Positions 52,937-62,574 are shown, numbered from the stretch's first letter. The stretch: DNA of 64,000 nucleotides from Aureispira anguillae (GCF_026000115.1 NZ_AP026867.1:5010001-5074000); one strand, 5' to 3'. Numbers and translations: made by a program. The notes: generated by a model not told the origin, from the letters alone.

Positions 52937-54307
52937 CTATTTTTTGTGTCGTTTCTTCTTCGAAGAAGTTCGTTTTCCTTTATTGGCTTTTGAAATATAC
53001 CCCGAATTTGTTTTTCCAGTATACTTCTTAGGTCGTTTACTTTGTTTATTTTTTATCTTTGCTTTATAGCTCTTTTTCTCATGGAATGCCCCCTGATAGG
53101 TAGGGTCTTCTTTGTGTTTTTGTGCATCAATAGCACGCTCCATTTCTTGATTTTCAAAGAAAGGAGTTTCTGTTATTTCGATAGACGCTGGCATGTTTAA
53201 CATCGGAATTGCCATGCGTATTTTCTTTTCTATCTTGTGAATATGATAAACATCTGCCTTGGTTACAAAAGTAATCGCAGCTCCTGTGCGAAAAGCACGC
53301 CCTGTGCGACCAATCCGATGTACATAATCCTCATAAACCGTGGGCACATCAAAGTTAATTACATGGCTAACATCCTTAATATCAATCCCCCTAGCCATAA
53401 CATCTGTTGCCACTAAAATACGTATCTTTCCCTCCTTAAAATCCTGAAAGGCATTAATTCTAGTATTTTGACCTTTGTTCGAATGAATTAGCCTAACATT
53501 TTCTTTGCCATATTTTTGTAAACGATTAAAGATTTGATTGGCGGATTGTTTGGTTTTGACAAAAACAATTATCCGATTAAATGCTTCTTCATCTTCTAGT
53601 AGATGCGTTAACAAGTTTAGCTTGGTCAAAAAATTAGGCACATCGTAACGTACCTGTTCTACTGTTTCAACAGGAGTTGCCTCAGGCGTAATTTCTATCT
53701 TAATGGGAAAGTCCATAAAATTCCAACTCAACTCCTCTACTTTAGGCGAAAATGTTGCTGAGAACAACAGGTTTTGTTTCTTGGTTGGTACCACCTCTAG
53801 GATTGTATTGATTTGTCCCATAAAGCCCATATCCATCATCCTGTCCGCCTCATCCATGACCATAATCTCTATCTTATTGAGCTTTATGTTTTCTTTTTCA
53901 TAGAGTTCCAATAAACGTCTAGGAGTGGTAACAATAATATCAACCCCATCGTGAATGGCTTTTGCCTGTGCTTTTCGACCGACTCCTCCATAAATTCCCT
54001 CAAACCGAATATCCGTGTACTTGGCTAGCTCTTCTATTTGTTGTCTTACCTGTACAACCAATTCTTTGGTCGGCACCAAAATAATACAACGGGCAGCAAT
54101 CCCCTTTGCATAACCTAATCGTTGCAAAATAGGCAATACATAAGCTGCTGTTTTTCCTGTCCCCGTTTGAGCTATACCAATGACGTGTTGCCCTGATCGA
54201 ATAGCAGGGATTGCCTTAATTTGGATGGCTGTTGCCTGTTCAAAACCTAAATCTTCTAAAGCATTTAGATACTGTCTTGTTAATTTTAATTCTTCGAAAC
54301 GTACCAT
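52937..54307 (-). CDS. DEAD-box ATP-dependent RNA helicase
   Basis: A 456-residue RNA helicase. All core motifs are present: the Q motif (GFEQATAIQIKAIP), AQTGTGKT (I), PTKELV (Ia), TPRRLLEL (Ib), DEAD (II), SAT (III), FVKTKQ (IV), ATDVMARGIDI (V) and HRIGRTGRA (VI). The C-terminal ~75 residues are Lys/Ser/Arg-rich and basic, suited to RNA binding. It is most like the RhlE group of cold-shock and ribosome-assembly helicases, but group assignment is by general appearance only. Confidence 0.94.
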   Translation of the reverse strand: MVRFEELKLTRQYLNALEDLGFEQATAIQIKAIPAIRSGQHVIGIAQTGTGKTAAYVLPILQRLGYAKGIAARCIILVPTKELVVQVRQQIEELAKYTDIRFEGIYGGVGRKAQAKAIHDGVDIIVTTPRRLLELYEKENIKLNKIEIMVMDEADRMMDMGFMGQINTILEVVPTKKQNLLFSATFSPKVEELSWNFMDFPIKIEITPEATPVETVEQVRYDVPNFLTKLNLLTHLLEDEEAFNRIIVFVKTKQSANQIFNRLQKYGKENVRLIHSNKGQNTRINAFQDFKEGKIRILVATDVMARGIDIKDVSHVINFDVPTVYEDYVHRIGRTGRAFRTGAAITFVTKADVYHIHKIEKKIRMAIPMLNMPASIEITETPFFENQEMERAIDAQKHKEDPTYQGAFHEKKSYKAKIKNKQSKRPKKYTGKTNSGYISKANKGKRTSSKKKRHKK

Positions 54308-54497
54308 ATTTTCTGATTGAGAAAGGCAAAGATACGCCTTTATTACTAGACTTGGGAACTCTGTAGTTCTTAATAATCTAAATAGGCACTAATTCTTGCT
54401 CAAAACAGTGCATTTTGCCATCCTTCGAGTAGCCTAACCAACAATAATTCTCTGAAAAAGACAAACTTACCAAGCCCCCCAAAAGCTGATTTATAAA

Positions 54498-54527
54498 TTG
54501 TCAATTCACAAAGAATTGTGTATCTTG
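54498..54527 (+). promoter_or_regulatory. candidate promoter
   Basis: TTG (54498-54500) and TATCTTG (54521-54527), separated by 20 nt, resemble the Bacteroidota -33/-7 pattern and lie 33 bp before the start codon at 54560. Confidence 0.4.
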
Positions 54528-54559
54528 TTTGAGCAATTCACCATATAAACTAATCCAGC

Positions 54560-55240
54560 ATGTTGCAGCCTCGTTTATTTTTATTTGTTCTCGCCCTTTT
54601 TATGCTCACCAATTCAATAACAAAAGCTCAAACAATTGTAGACTATTATCACCTTTTGGCAGACTATGATGATGACATAAAAATACATCCGATAAAAAAG
54701 GTCGATCACAAATGGCAAGTCCAAAGTACAACAACCAAAGAAGCTACCGTTTTTGTAGATACTGAAAATAATTTTTTAGAAATCAAGGACAAAGCCGAAG
54801 GCGATATTTTCACCTTACAGGTTTCTCTATTACAAAAAAAGAATGGAGAAATACTCGTTGCCATTGCAAAAAACCACATGGACATCTTTTTTCATGGCGA
54901 AATTCATATTCTAAACTATAGAAATGGAAGGTGGAACGACATTTCAGAACAAGTGCTGCCCAACTTAACCTATCAAGATTTTGTAGAACAATCCGTTGGT
55001 TTAGCAGCAATGGCATACAACCCCCAATTAAATCACCACTTAGAATTTGGCTACCAACTCCCTCGTATAGGTTCTACTGCATCTGCACAAATGCAAACAC
55101 AAGTACTCAAAGACAAATGTGCCCTTAACGATGTTAGCGTTCGAGAATATTGTGCTTCACTCCATGAAATTACCTACTCTTCGATAGAATTGAACTGGCA
55201 ACCAGAAGAGGGCATATTCAAAATTGGCGCTAAAAGGTAA
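54560..55240 (+). CDS. exported protein of unknown function
   Basis: A 226-residue protein with a signal peptide (MLQPRLFLFVLALFMLTNSITKAQ). The mature part is mixed alpha/beta, with two cysteines close together near the C-terminus (KCALNDV...EYCASLHE). No family was recognised. The gene is divergent from the helicase gene and probably monocistronic. It is likely periplasmic. Confidence 0.72.
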   Translation: MLQPRLFLFVLALFMLTNSITKAQTIVDYYHLLADYDDDIKIHPIKKVDHKWQVQSTTTKEATVFVDTENNFLEIKDKAEGDIFTLQVSLLQKKNGEILVAIAKNHMDIFFHGEIHILNYRNGRWNDISEQVLPNLTYQDFVEQSVGLAAMAYNPQLNHHLEFGYQLPRIGSTASAQMQTQVLKDKCALNDVSVREYCASLHEITYSSIELNWQPEEGIFKIGAKR

Positions 55241-55429
55241 TGGGTTAATAGTTTTAAAAAACATAAATCACATTGAATCAAAAGTTTACAACTTTATATA
55301 ACAATTAAAATAAAGAGATTTTTTTTCTATTTAACCCCTATTTATTTCGAATTTCGTTAAGCAGAATGCATATATTGTATTAGAATAATTTTATCCCCGT
55401 TCTACAAAAAAATTAAAATTCAATACAAT

Positions 55430-57535
55430 ATGCACCTTAAATTTATTGTCCTATTCTTCTTAGTTTGTAATTTTTGGTCTTGTCAAAAGGATAAAGAACT
55501 AGAAGAACAAATAACAGCGAAAAAAGAAAGTAAAGCTCCGATTATAGTAGGAGCAAGAAGTTTAAACGCAACCGTTGAGCAAACTGTCCTTGGTGCCAAG
55601 CGAGTTAATCCTTATACCGTCGCCAATATGACCGCCGCATGGAACCAATTGTATCCTTCCGATAGCGAAACCGCATTGCCTGCTACGCATTGGTACGTTC
55701 GGTTTCATCCACAAACACCACAAGAACTTAAGGAGTTACAGCAGGCGATTAATTCCTATGCTGTAGCCAATAATGACATCCATGAAAACGATCCTCATTT
55801 ATTTGATTTTCCCTTGGAATATGAGATCGAGCAAGCAGGTAACTTTTACCACGATCCAAGTCTTCCAGCAGGAGCAATCACCTATCAATATGCAGTGGTT
55901 AAGCCCGACTTTCAATTTCCTGCGGGAGTCGCTTATACCCTTATTGATGAATTGGTCTTAGCCCCTTATTCTTCTTTTTTGACTGCAGAAGCCTTTCGTC
56001 GTACAGGCAATGATTATTACAATGCGAAGAATGAGCTAGTCAACTTTTGTGCGCCTACTTGTCCCAATTATCCCAATTGCTTGGCTGCTAATGTGGATTG
56101 TGATGGAACAACAACAACCAATGGCGGAACCATACAGCCCTTTGGGCTTCCTTGTCGGCTGGGACCTTTATGGCCCTTTTGTTTGCACAATGCCACCGTT
56201 ACAGGCTTACCGACCAATACAGGAGGAACAACCAGTAATCGCTGCGATTGCCCAATCAGCGTTTTTGGCAGCAAACCTGGGGGCTGTGTACGAGTAGAAG
56301 ACACCCAATTGGGTTGGGAAGGAGTAAAAAATGTAGAAATCTACATTCGAGATTTGTGGTTTACAGGCAGAAGTGTTTGGACTACCAATGAGGGCTGTTG
56401 GTACATTCCCTTTAATTATTTTGGTCCGATCCAAGGCTTTTTGAAATACGAAAGCAATCGACTCAAAATAAGTGGTCTAAGAGATTTGTATATTGCAGAG
56501 TTTGGGCATCCCATTGTTCAGAATTTAGGCATTCATATCTCAGGTTATAACAACTTAAACATTCGGCATCATCTGCATACTGACAATAGCAGCCTACACA
56601 GAATGCTGTGGTTTGCTTCCTTAACCAATAATGCGGTTTATGAATACGATTGGTATGCTACACAGGAAGGGCTACCGCCTGCTGCTCCTGATCTGAATAT
56701 TATGTTGATGAATGAAGGAGGCGCAGCTTCTGCTCCTATGTTATCTCATATCATGCGGACAAGCCCAGGGGCAGGAATGACGATTGCAGGAGGTTTTAGT
56801 TTTGTAGGCACAACGGCTGGTTTTACGACCATGGGCTTAGTGGATATGTTTTTGCCAGGTACGGGGGCATTGGTGGGGACAATGATGCCTTTGTTTTTAA
56901 CCCACATGTTGGCTAATTTACCCGATATAATTTATCAGTATGGAGGACGAGATATTGAGCTTACATCAGATAAGGTAAAAGAAACGATTTACCATGAATG
57001 CGGACATGCCGCTCATTATTACGCTTTGACGGATAAAAACGAATATTGGGTTGGTAATATTCAGCGAATTATAGCCAATGGAGGTTATGGTAACAAGGGT
57101 ACTGATGGCTACGAAAGATGTGCTATTATTGAAGCTTGGGGCTATCACATAGGTAATTATTTTGCGGATTTACATTACGATCTAAATAACGAAGTTTCTT
57201 CTAGGTTTACAATTATTGAACGTCAGGAACGCCAAAGATTTATTTATAGAGTTTCTGAACGAGATAATCCTAATAATACATTCTATCAAAATCTATATTG
57301 GTTGCAAAAAGGCTTGTATTGGGATTTAATGGATGATCGAACACATAATAATCCTCCTTTAGAAATTCCAGATCCAGTGAAAGATAGCGTATCAGGTTTT
57401 ACCAATGCTGAAATTTTTTCAGCCATGACCAATAACAGCCCTATATTAGCCTACCAAGTAAGGGATGCTTTAAAAAGCTTTCATCCTAATCAAAGTGCTT
57501 TTATTGATACTTTATATAAAGAATATGGTTATTAA
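55430..57535 (+). CDS. lipoprotein with HEXXH metallopeptidase motif
   Basis: A 701-residue lipoprotein (lipobox NFWSC, Cys19). Residues ~40-190 resemble a shared N-terminal module, followed by a Cys-rich segment (about 205-295, many CxxC-like pairs) and a carboxypeptidase-regulatory-like beta region (about 295-345). A hydrophobic Gly/Ala-rich stretch (about 440-495) precedes the putative active site His522-Glu-Cys-Gly-His526, with Glu568 (IIEAWGYH) as likely third zinc ligand 42 residues on, as in gluzincins. The C-terminal 75 residues are copied twice downstream as decayed fragments next to lipoprotein genes. Family not recognised; a secreted or surface zinc peptidase, possibly a toxin, is inferred. 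Confidence 0.75.
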   Translation: MHLKFIVLFFLVCNFWSCQKDKELEEQITAKKESKAPIIVGARSLNATVEQTVLGAKRVNPYTVANMTAAWNQLYPSDSETALPATHWYVRFHPQTPQELKELQQAINSYAVANNDIHENDPHLFDFPLEYEIEQAGNFYHDPSLPAGAITYQYAVVKPDFQFPAGVAYTLIDELVLAPYSSFLTAEAFRRTGNDYYNAKNELVNFCAPTCPNYPNCLAANVDCDGTTTTNGGTIQPFGLPCRLGPLWPFCLHNATVTGLPTNTGGTTSNRCDCPISVFGSKPGGCVRVEDTQLGWEGVKNVEIYIRDLWFTGRSVWTTNEGCWYIPFNYFGPIQGFLKYESNRLKISGLRDLYIAEFGHPIVQNLGIHISGYNNLNIRHHLHTDNSSLHRMLWFASLTNNAVYEYDWYATQEGLPPAAPDLNIMLMNEGGAASAPMLSHIMRTSPGAGMTIAGGFSFVGTTAGFTTMGLVDMFLPGTGALVGTMMPLFLTHMLANLPDIIYQYGGRDIELTSDKVKETIYHECGHAAHYYALTDKNEYWVGNIQRIIANGGYGNKGTDGYERCAIIEAWGYHIGNYFADLHYDLNNEVSSRFTIIERQERQRFIYRVSERDNPNNTFYQNLYWLQKGLYWDLMDDRTHNNPPLEIPDPVKDSVSGFTNAEIFSAMTNNSPILAYQVRDALKSFHPNQSAFIDTLYKEYGY

Positions 57536-57546
57536 TCAACAAAGCA

Positions 57547-57579
57547 AGCAAAGAAAGAAAGAAAATTTCTTTGCTTTTT
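57547..57579 (+). terminator. hairpin after the metallopeptidase gene
   Basis: AGCAAAGAAA (57547-57556) and TTTCTTTGCT (57566-57575) pair over 10 bp and a T-run follows. It ends only 16 bp before the lipoprotein start at 57595. Confidence 0.75.
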
Positions 57580-57594
57580 CAAAAATTACTAGTT

Positions 57595-58248
57595 ATGCCT
57601 AAAATATATATTCTATTTCTATTTTTACTAGTTATAGCCTGTGGCTCTAAAAATAGATGTTACATTAATTATGGTTTTAAATTTCCCTTATCAGTTACTC
57701 CTAAAGATGTCTTTTCTATAGGCGACACTATTTGGTATGAAATGAATCTCTCTAATCAATTATTAGACGAAAACACAGGCAACTATATTGATTTAACAGA
57801 TTATGAACTCTTTTTTGATTTAACAATAGGAAAAGTAGATACAGATTTTATTTACAGTGCTAATCACCTTTTTGACATCCACTCTCAAATAGGAAAAATA
57901 AGCAAAAAGGTGAACCATTTTCATTATACTTACCTTCACTTTAGCAGTATTAATGAAAAGCATTTTAAGATAGGTTTGATTCCTACCCAAAAAGGGTGTT
58001 ATGAAACAGAGGTGAGCTTAGCAGATATATTTATAGAGAAAGAAGAAAATGACGAATTAAATATAACAGAAACGGAATGTTGGGAAAAACTATGGCCTGA
58101 TACCTATGCATTTACTAATAATGGACAATGCAATCATTATTTAGTAGATGGTATTTGTCAATACTCACCTTATGACAGTACTTTAGCATGTAGCGTAGAT
58201 TCAGTTCATTATACCAAAGGAGCTTATGCCTTTTGTGTGAAGGATTAG
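57595..58248 (+). CDS. lipoprotein, tandem family copy 1 (possible immunity protein)
   Basis: A 217-residue lipoprotein from the ATG at 57595 (MPKIYILFLFLLVIAC, lipidated Cys16); the frame opens earlier at 57571 but the added residues fall inside the terminator hairpin. The mature domain is beta-rich with several cysteines. It shares long identical blocks with the second copy downstream (TPKDVFS-GDTIWYEM, SPYDS, KGAYAFCVKD). No family recognised. It lies between the metallopeptidase gene and a decayed copy of its 3' end, the layout of a toxin-immunity cassette (inference). Confidence 0.75.
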   Translation: MPKIYILFLFLLVIACGSKNRCYINYGFKFPLSVTPKDVFSIGDTIWYEMNLSNQLLDENTGNYIDLTDYELFFDLTIGKVDTDFIYSANHLFDIHSQIGKISKKVNHFHYTYLHFSSINEKHFKIGLIPTQKGCYETEVSLADIFIEKEENDELNITETECWEKLWPDTYAFTNNGQCNHYLVDGICQYSPYDSTLACSVDSVHYTKGAYAFCVKD

Positions 58249-58250
58249 AA

Positions 58251-58479
58251 AAAAAGGCTTGTATTGGGATTTAATGGACGATCAAACTCATAATGAACCC
58301 CATTAAATGTTTCAGATCCCGTAAAAGATAGCGTATCAGGTTTTACCAATGCCGAAATTTTTTCAGCTTTGACTACCAATAGTCCTGAGTTAGTTCATGA
58401 GGTAAAAGATGCACTAATTAATTTTCATCCTAGTCAAAGAAATGCCATTGATACCTTATATAAAGAATATGGTTATTAA
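58251..58479 (+). pseudogene. decayed copy of the metallopeptidase C-terminus (fragment 1)
   Basis: This stretch is a close copy of 57307-57535 (tail KGLYWDLMDD...KEYGY). It starts immediately after the lipoprotein stop, lacks a start and carries a one-base deletion that shifts the frame near the PPLEIPDP equivalent. It ends at the same TAA as the intact gene. Confidence 0.85.
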
Positions 58480-58485
58480 TTCATC

Positions 58486-58519
58486 AAGCAAGCTTAGAAA
58501 AATTCTAAGCTTGCTTTTT
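58486..58519 (+). terminator. hairpin before lipoprotein copy 2
   Basis: A 14-bp perfect stem (AAGCAAGCTTAGAA and complement, 58486-58499 with 58503-58516) with a T-run, ending about 14 bp before the ATG at 58533, the same layout as at copy 1. Confidence 0.8.
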
Positions 58520-58532
58520 AATGTTATTTATG

Positions 58533-59192
58533 ATGTATAAAATATATGTTTTGTTATTATCATTGTTTTTGGCTGCTGCCTGTGGTTCTAAGGATCCAGG
58601 TTGTTCCATCAAATATGGATTTGAATTTCCTTTATCGATAACCCCAAAAGATGTTTTTTCAGTAGGCGATACCATTTGGTATGAAATGGATTTGCCGAAT
58701 CAATTGTTGGATAAGAATAGTGGAGATTATTTTGATTTTACCGACTATGAACTTTTTTTTGATTTATCTACTAGTAAAATTGATACTGATTTTGTTTATG
58801 GGGCAACACATTTATTTGATATTTATGCAGAGGTTGGTAAAGTAACTCAAGAGGTCAATTCTTTTATTTATACCCATTTTCATTTTAAAAGTATTAATGA
58901 GAAGAAATTTAGAATAGGCTTAGTTCCAAAGAAAAAAGGTTGTTATGGTACATCAATCCATTTAGCCGATATTTTTCTTAATAAGCAAGAAAATAAAGAT
59001 TTAAATATAGGGGATACAGAATGTTGGGAATATTTATGGCCAGATACTTATGCTTTTACAAATGATGGGCAATGCAATCATTATTTAGTAGATGGTATAT
59101 GCCAATACTCCCCTTATGATAGTCTTTTAATTTGTAGTGGAGATTCTGTACATTTTACAAAGGGAGCTTACGCCTTTTGTGTAAAAGATTAA
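58533..59192 (+). CDS. lipoprotein, tandem family copy 2 (possible immunity protein)
   Basis: A 219-residue lipoprotein paralogous to copy 1. I choose the ATG at 58533 (MYKIY, aligning with MPKIY of copy 1) over the two upstream in-frame ATGs at 58521 and 58530. The lipobox is LAAAC (Cys17). Long blocks are identical to copy 1 while the region 65-160 has diverged (for example STSKIDTDFVYGATHLFDIY versus TIGKVDTDFIYSANHLFDIH), as expected when immunity or binding specificity changes. The same decayed metallopeptidase tail follows it. Confidence 0.75.
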   Translation: MYKIYVLLLSLFLAAACGSKDPGCSIKYGFEFPLSITPKDVFSVGDTIWYEMDLPNQLLDKNSGDYFDFTDYELFFDLSTSKIDTDFVYGATHLFDIYAEVGKVTQEVNSFIYTHFHFKSINEKKFRIGLVPKKKGCYGTSIHLADIFLNKQENKDLNIGDTECWEYLWPDTYAFTNDGQCNHYLVDGICQYSPYDSLLICSGDSVHFTKGAYAFCVKD

Positions 59193-59421
59193 AAAAGGCT
59201 TGTATTGAGATTTAATGGGTGGTGGAACACACAATAATCCCCCATTAAATATTCCCGACCCCGTAAAAGATAGCGTATCAGGTTTTACCAATGTCGAAAT
59301 TTTTTCAGCCTTAACTACGAATAGTCCTGAGTTAGTCCATGAGGTAAAAGATGCACTAATTAATTTTCATCCTAGTCAAAGAAATGCCATTGATACCTTA
59401 TATAAAGAATATGGTTATTAA
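59193..59421 (+). pseudogene. decayed copy of the metallopeptidase C-terminus (fragment 2)
   Basis: A second copy of the 57307-57535 segment directly after lipoprotein copy 2. It has an in-frame stop (TATTGA) where the intact gene reads Tyr-Trp. Downstream of that the frame is open from an ATG at 59215 for 68 codons (MGGGTHNNPPLNIPD...KEYGY), which I regard as a relic and not a gene. Confidence 0.85.
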
Positions 59422-59522
59422 TTCATAAAGCAAGAGGTACTGTTATAAATACCAAGAAAGTTCAAAGAAAAATTAGTATTTACAAGAGTACCTCTAGTTA
59501 ATTTAAGGATAGGCAATAGGCA

Positions 59523-61475
59523 TTATTTCACCATACTTTTTAAGACCTTATCATTGATTTCAACTTTGAATTTTTCTTTCAATTTTTTAATCAAATCTTG
59601 CTCTAAATTATCTTGATAATCGGCTACTACATAACCACGAGCTTCTTCTAGCGTCTTAACAGAAGGAGACATAATTTCTTCTATTTTGGTAAAATAGAAA
59701 GAGCCATCCTTTTCATAGCCTTTGCTAAGAACCCCTGCTTTCCATTTCAATTTGTCCAACTCCATATTTTTTCCTTCCTCATAGATACCACTTGTAGTTT
59801 GTACAATTTCACGATCTTTGTTAAACATAGATTTAACACTTTCAGCGCTTTTCTTTTTTGATTTGCTCTGAATTTTTTTGATCATTTTCTTGTCATCTGT
59901 GCGTAAGGTGTAAAAAGTTACGTTGGCACGTTGTTTCCACTTATAGTTATTTTTGTTGGCCTCATAAAATGCTTTGAGCCCTTCTTCATCACTAGAAGCT
60001 TTGTCCCAAACCAATTGTTTTTTGACCTCAAACAGCAAAATGCCTTCTTCATATTCACGCATCAAAGCTTTAAATTCAGGGTATCTTTTATCCAATTGAG
60101 TTTCTTCGTATGCTAGGCATTTTTGAGTAGCTAATTTTTTAATAATTCTATCTACAGCAGCTTCAATTGTACGAGGCTGTTGGTTCATTCGTTCACTATG
60201 CGCACGTTGAGCAATAGACATAAACTCACGAATGGTACCTTTTACATTGCCAATGGTAAACAACTCTTTATTTTCTAAAGATTCGTCTTTTTCGGCTTTC
60301 CATTTGTAGGTTAGGAAGGTATTGTTCTTTTTCAAAGCTTCTACCAAAGCCCCTTTTATGGCTTCGTTTTCTTTATAGCCCCCTTCCTTTTTAATATCAG
60401 CAACCAAAGCATCTTGGATAATTTGGAAACGAGGTTTGCGCTTAATTTTGTTTGTAATTTCAGATTTTACATCTTGGTATTTAGGATTTTTGATTCCTTG
60501 GTAACGTTTAAGGATATGCCACCCTGCTTCTGTTTCAATTGGTTTAGAAACATTGCCATCTTGCTCCAAGCTAAAGATCGCTTCTTCAAAATCTTGCGCA
60601 TATTTGTTGATGCCAACCCAACCTAATTGACCACCTCTATTTTTGGTTGCATTATCTTGAGAATGTTTGCTGGCTAGTTCTTCGAATTTAGCGCCACCTT
60701 TTAAAACCTCATACAACGAATCAATAGCGACTTTAGCCCCTTTTGGGTCTTTTTTGGTACGCAACAAGATATGAGCAACTTTGATGCGCCCAAAAGCAGG
60801 ACGTACATCATCTACTCGCAAGATGTGGTAACCATATTGAGAGGTAACAATCTCTGAGAATTCGCCTTTTTTAGTATTGTACATGGCTGTTTCCAACGGA
60901 TAAGGTAGCTGTAGCGTTGTAAAATACCCCAAATTTCCTCCTTTTGTATTGCTATATTGGTCATCAGAGTATTGTTTTGCCAATTCATTAAAGTTCTGGG
61001 GTGTCAACTCTCCTTTTATTTTTTTTGCACGTTCAAAAGCCTCTCTTTTTGCTTTTGCGTCCATATTCTGATCAGCAGCAATTAAGATATGGCTAATTTT
61101 GCGATCTTCTTTAGAACGCTCATAAGCTTCACGAACCAGTTTTTCTGTAATTTCTCGATCCGTTAAATAGGTACTAGCCAATTGACGCTTGTATTGATCT
61201 TGCTCACGTTTCACCTCAGGCTTTTCACTAAGCCCAATATCCACACCTTCTGCCACTTGGAGCTTGAAATTGACATATAAATCCAAATACTCCTTTAGAG
61301 ATTTTTCACTATAATCGGCTTTCTCACCATTTGTTTTGTTGTAGATGTATTGGAACTCAGAAATTTTAACTTCTTTATTGTTCACCTTAAACAGTACGGG
61401 ATCATTTTGTGCTTGGATATTAGAACTAACCAATAATGCGATAGTCGCAAAAGTGGCGCATATACGATTGAGCAT
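59523..61475 (-). CDS. periplasmic peptidyl-prolyl isomerase with two parvulin domains (SurA/PpiD-like)
   Basis: A 650-residue exported protein (signal peptide about 1-22, ending SSNIQAQ). An N-terminal SurA-like helical region (to ~125) is followed by two PpiC-type rotamase domains: ~128-225 (KISHILIAAD ... YSDDQYSNTKGGNLGYF ... GYHILRVDDVR) and ~230-335 (KVAHILLRTKKD ... HSQDNATKNRGGQLGWV ... GWHILKRYQG). The C-terminal half is another helical module ending DKVLKSMVK. It should chaperone outer-membrane and secreted proteins. A well-formed promoter lies upstream. Confidence 0.92.
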   Translation of the reverse strand: MLNRICATFATIALLVSSNIQAQNDPVLFKVNNKEVKISEFQYIYNKTNGEKADYSEKSLKEYLDLYVNFKLQVAEGVDIGLSEKPEVKREQDQYKRQLASTYLTDREITEKLVREAYERSKEDRKISHILIAADQNMDAKAKREAFERAKKIKGELTPQNFNELAKQYSDDQYSNTKGGNLGYFTTLQLPYPLETAMYNTKKGEFSEIVTSQYGYHILRVDDVRPAFGRIKVAHILLRTKKDPKGAKVAIDSLYEVLKGGAKFEELASKHSQDNATKNRGGQLGWVGINKYAQDFEEAIFSLEQDGNVSKPIETEAGWHILKRYQGIKNPKYQDVKSEITNKIKRKPRFQIIQDALVADIKKEGGYKENEAIKGALVEALKKNNTFLTYKWKAEKDESLENKELFTIGNVKGTIREFMSIAQRAHSERMNQQPRTIEAAVDRIIKKLATQKCLAYEETQLDKRYPEFKALMREYEEGILLFEVKKQLVWDKASSDEEGLKAFYEANKNNYKWKQRANVTFYTLRTDDKKMIKKIQSKSKKKSAESVKSMFNKDREIVQTTSGIYEEGKNMELDKLKWKAGVLSKGYEKDGSFYFTKIEEIMSPSVKTLEEARGYVVADYQDNLEQDLIKKLKEKFKVEINDKVLKSMVK

Positions 61476-61829
61476 ATCTGTCTATTTAATTTTTGAGTTG
61501 ATTTAAATAAAATTCTTTTGTTACAATAGTAGATGTTACAAAGTACATTAAAATATACTTTGCAATAAGACAAAACTACTTTTATATAGTGTATTTAACC
61601 AAATAAGTACAGTTTATTAAAACTCTGTAAATTTAGAGAATTTATACTAAAGCCCCTATTTTATAGGTCTAATAATATCCATCAAAGAGTAGTTTTAGAC
61701 ATTAAATACAAATCTTAGCCATCTGTCTACCCAAAATTCCTTATTAAAAGTAGCATCTTGAAGAAATTCCGTATCTTTCGCCCTTATAAATTTACTAAAT
61801 AAAGGTTCTATACAAGACAATAAGTAAAA
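61476..61829. other. intergenic region between divergent genes
   Basis: About 350 bp. It holds the minus-strand promoter at 61571-61603 for the isomerase gene and a weaker plus-strand TATCTTTC word at 61772-61779 that may serve the lipoprotein gene. No ORF or RNA gene seen. Confidence 0.5.
61571..61603 (-). promoter_or_regulatory. promoter of the parvulin gene
   Basis: On the minus strand TTTG (61600-61603), a 21-nt spacer and TAGTTTTG (61571-61578) match the Bacteroidota TTTG-N17-23-TAnnTTTG consensus, giving a leader of about 90 nt. Confidence 0.7.
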
Positions 61830-62531
61830 ATGAAGCTTAATAGAATACACGCTACGCTCTTTTTTTTGATGGCAATTACAATTAGTTGGTTAACGGCCTG
61901 CGATTCTACCAATTCAGCTCCCAAAGCCCCTGACTACTATTCTTTCTCTAAGATCAATTGCTATGTTCGTTATATGGCTCAAAATAGAGAACTTCGAGCA
62001 GATATGACGTTTCGGACAGATTCTACCCAAGCAATTGATGGTGCCGTGACCCTAAATAGCATACCGATGGTTTTTAAGAAACGTCCTATCGTGGGTTTAC
62101 AGTATCAATTGGTAAAAAATTCTATTACTTTTGACAATGATTATACATTTAGATATATCGAAAAAAATGGTCAGCCAATAGATTTAACAATCCAACTCAA
62201 CGATTTTGATAGCCTTAGAATAGCGTCCAAAACAGTTAGCAAAACAACAGGTGGCTTATTACAGTGGAATGGTCCTGCTTTAGGGCATGAAGATGGTTTA
62301 GTCTTTATCTTGACCGACTCTAAAGGAAACACCTTTTCAATCAATCATGTTGGTATTAGCAAGGGAAATCAATTTGAAATTATTGCAGACCATGCCAATC
62401 GCCTAGCCTTGGGCACTGCTACAATTGAAACAACTAGAAAAAAAACAACCATTCAACAAGAAAACGGCACTACTAGAATGCTAACAGTTGAGTATTATTC
62501 TAAACCCATTGAATTTGAAGTAATTGATTAA
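61830..62531 (+). CDS. lipoprotein of unknown function
   Basis: A 233-residue lipoprotein (MKLNRIHATLFFLMAITISWLTAC in outline, lipidated Cys24). The mature part is a beta-rich domain with alternating hydrophobic strands; I recognise no family. It ends 43 bp before the DUF3109 gene on the same strand, so the two may be cotranscribed. Likely anchored in the outer or inner membrane facing the periplasm. Confidence 0.78.
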   Translation: MKLNRIHATLFFLMAITISWLTACDSTNSAPKAPDYYSFSKINCYVRYMAQNRELRADMTFRTDSTQAIDGAVTLNSIPMVFKKRPIVGLQYQLVKNSITFDNDYTFRYIEKNGQPIDLTIQLNDFDSLRIASKTVSKTTGGLLQWNGPALGHEDGLVFILTDSKGNTFSINHVGISKGNQFEIIADHANRLALGTATIETTRKKTTIQQENGTTRMLTVEYYSKPIEFEVID

Positions 62532-62574
62532 TTTCAATCTCAGCGCTAAAAAAATTTTATAAAAAAACTCCTTA

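Noticed and set aside
59215-59421. 68-codon ORF after the second lipoprotein copy
   Set aside because: It is the remnant of the duplicated metallopeptidase tail, truncated by an in-frame stop, and not an independent gene.
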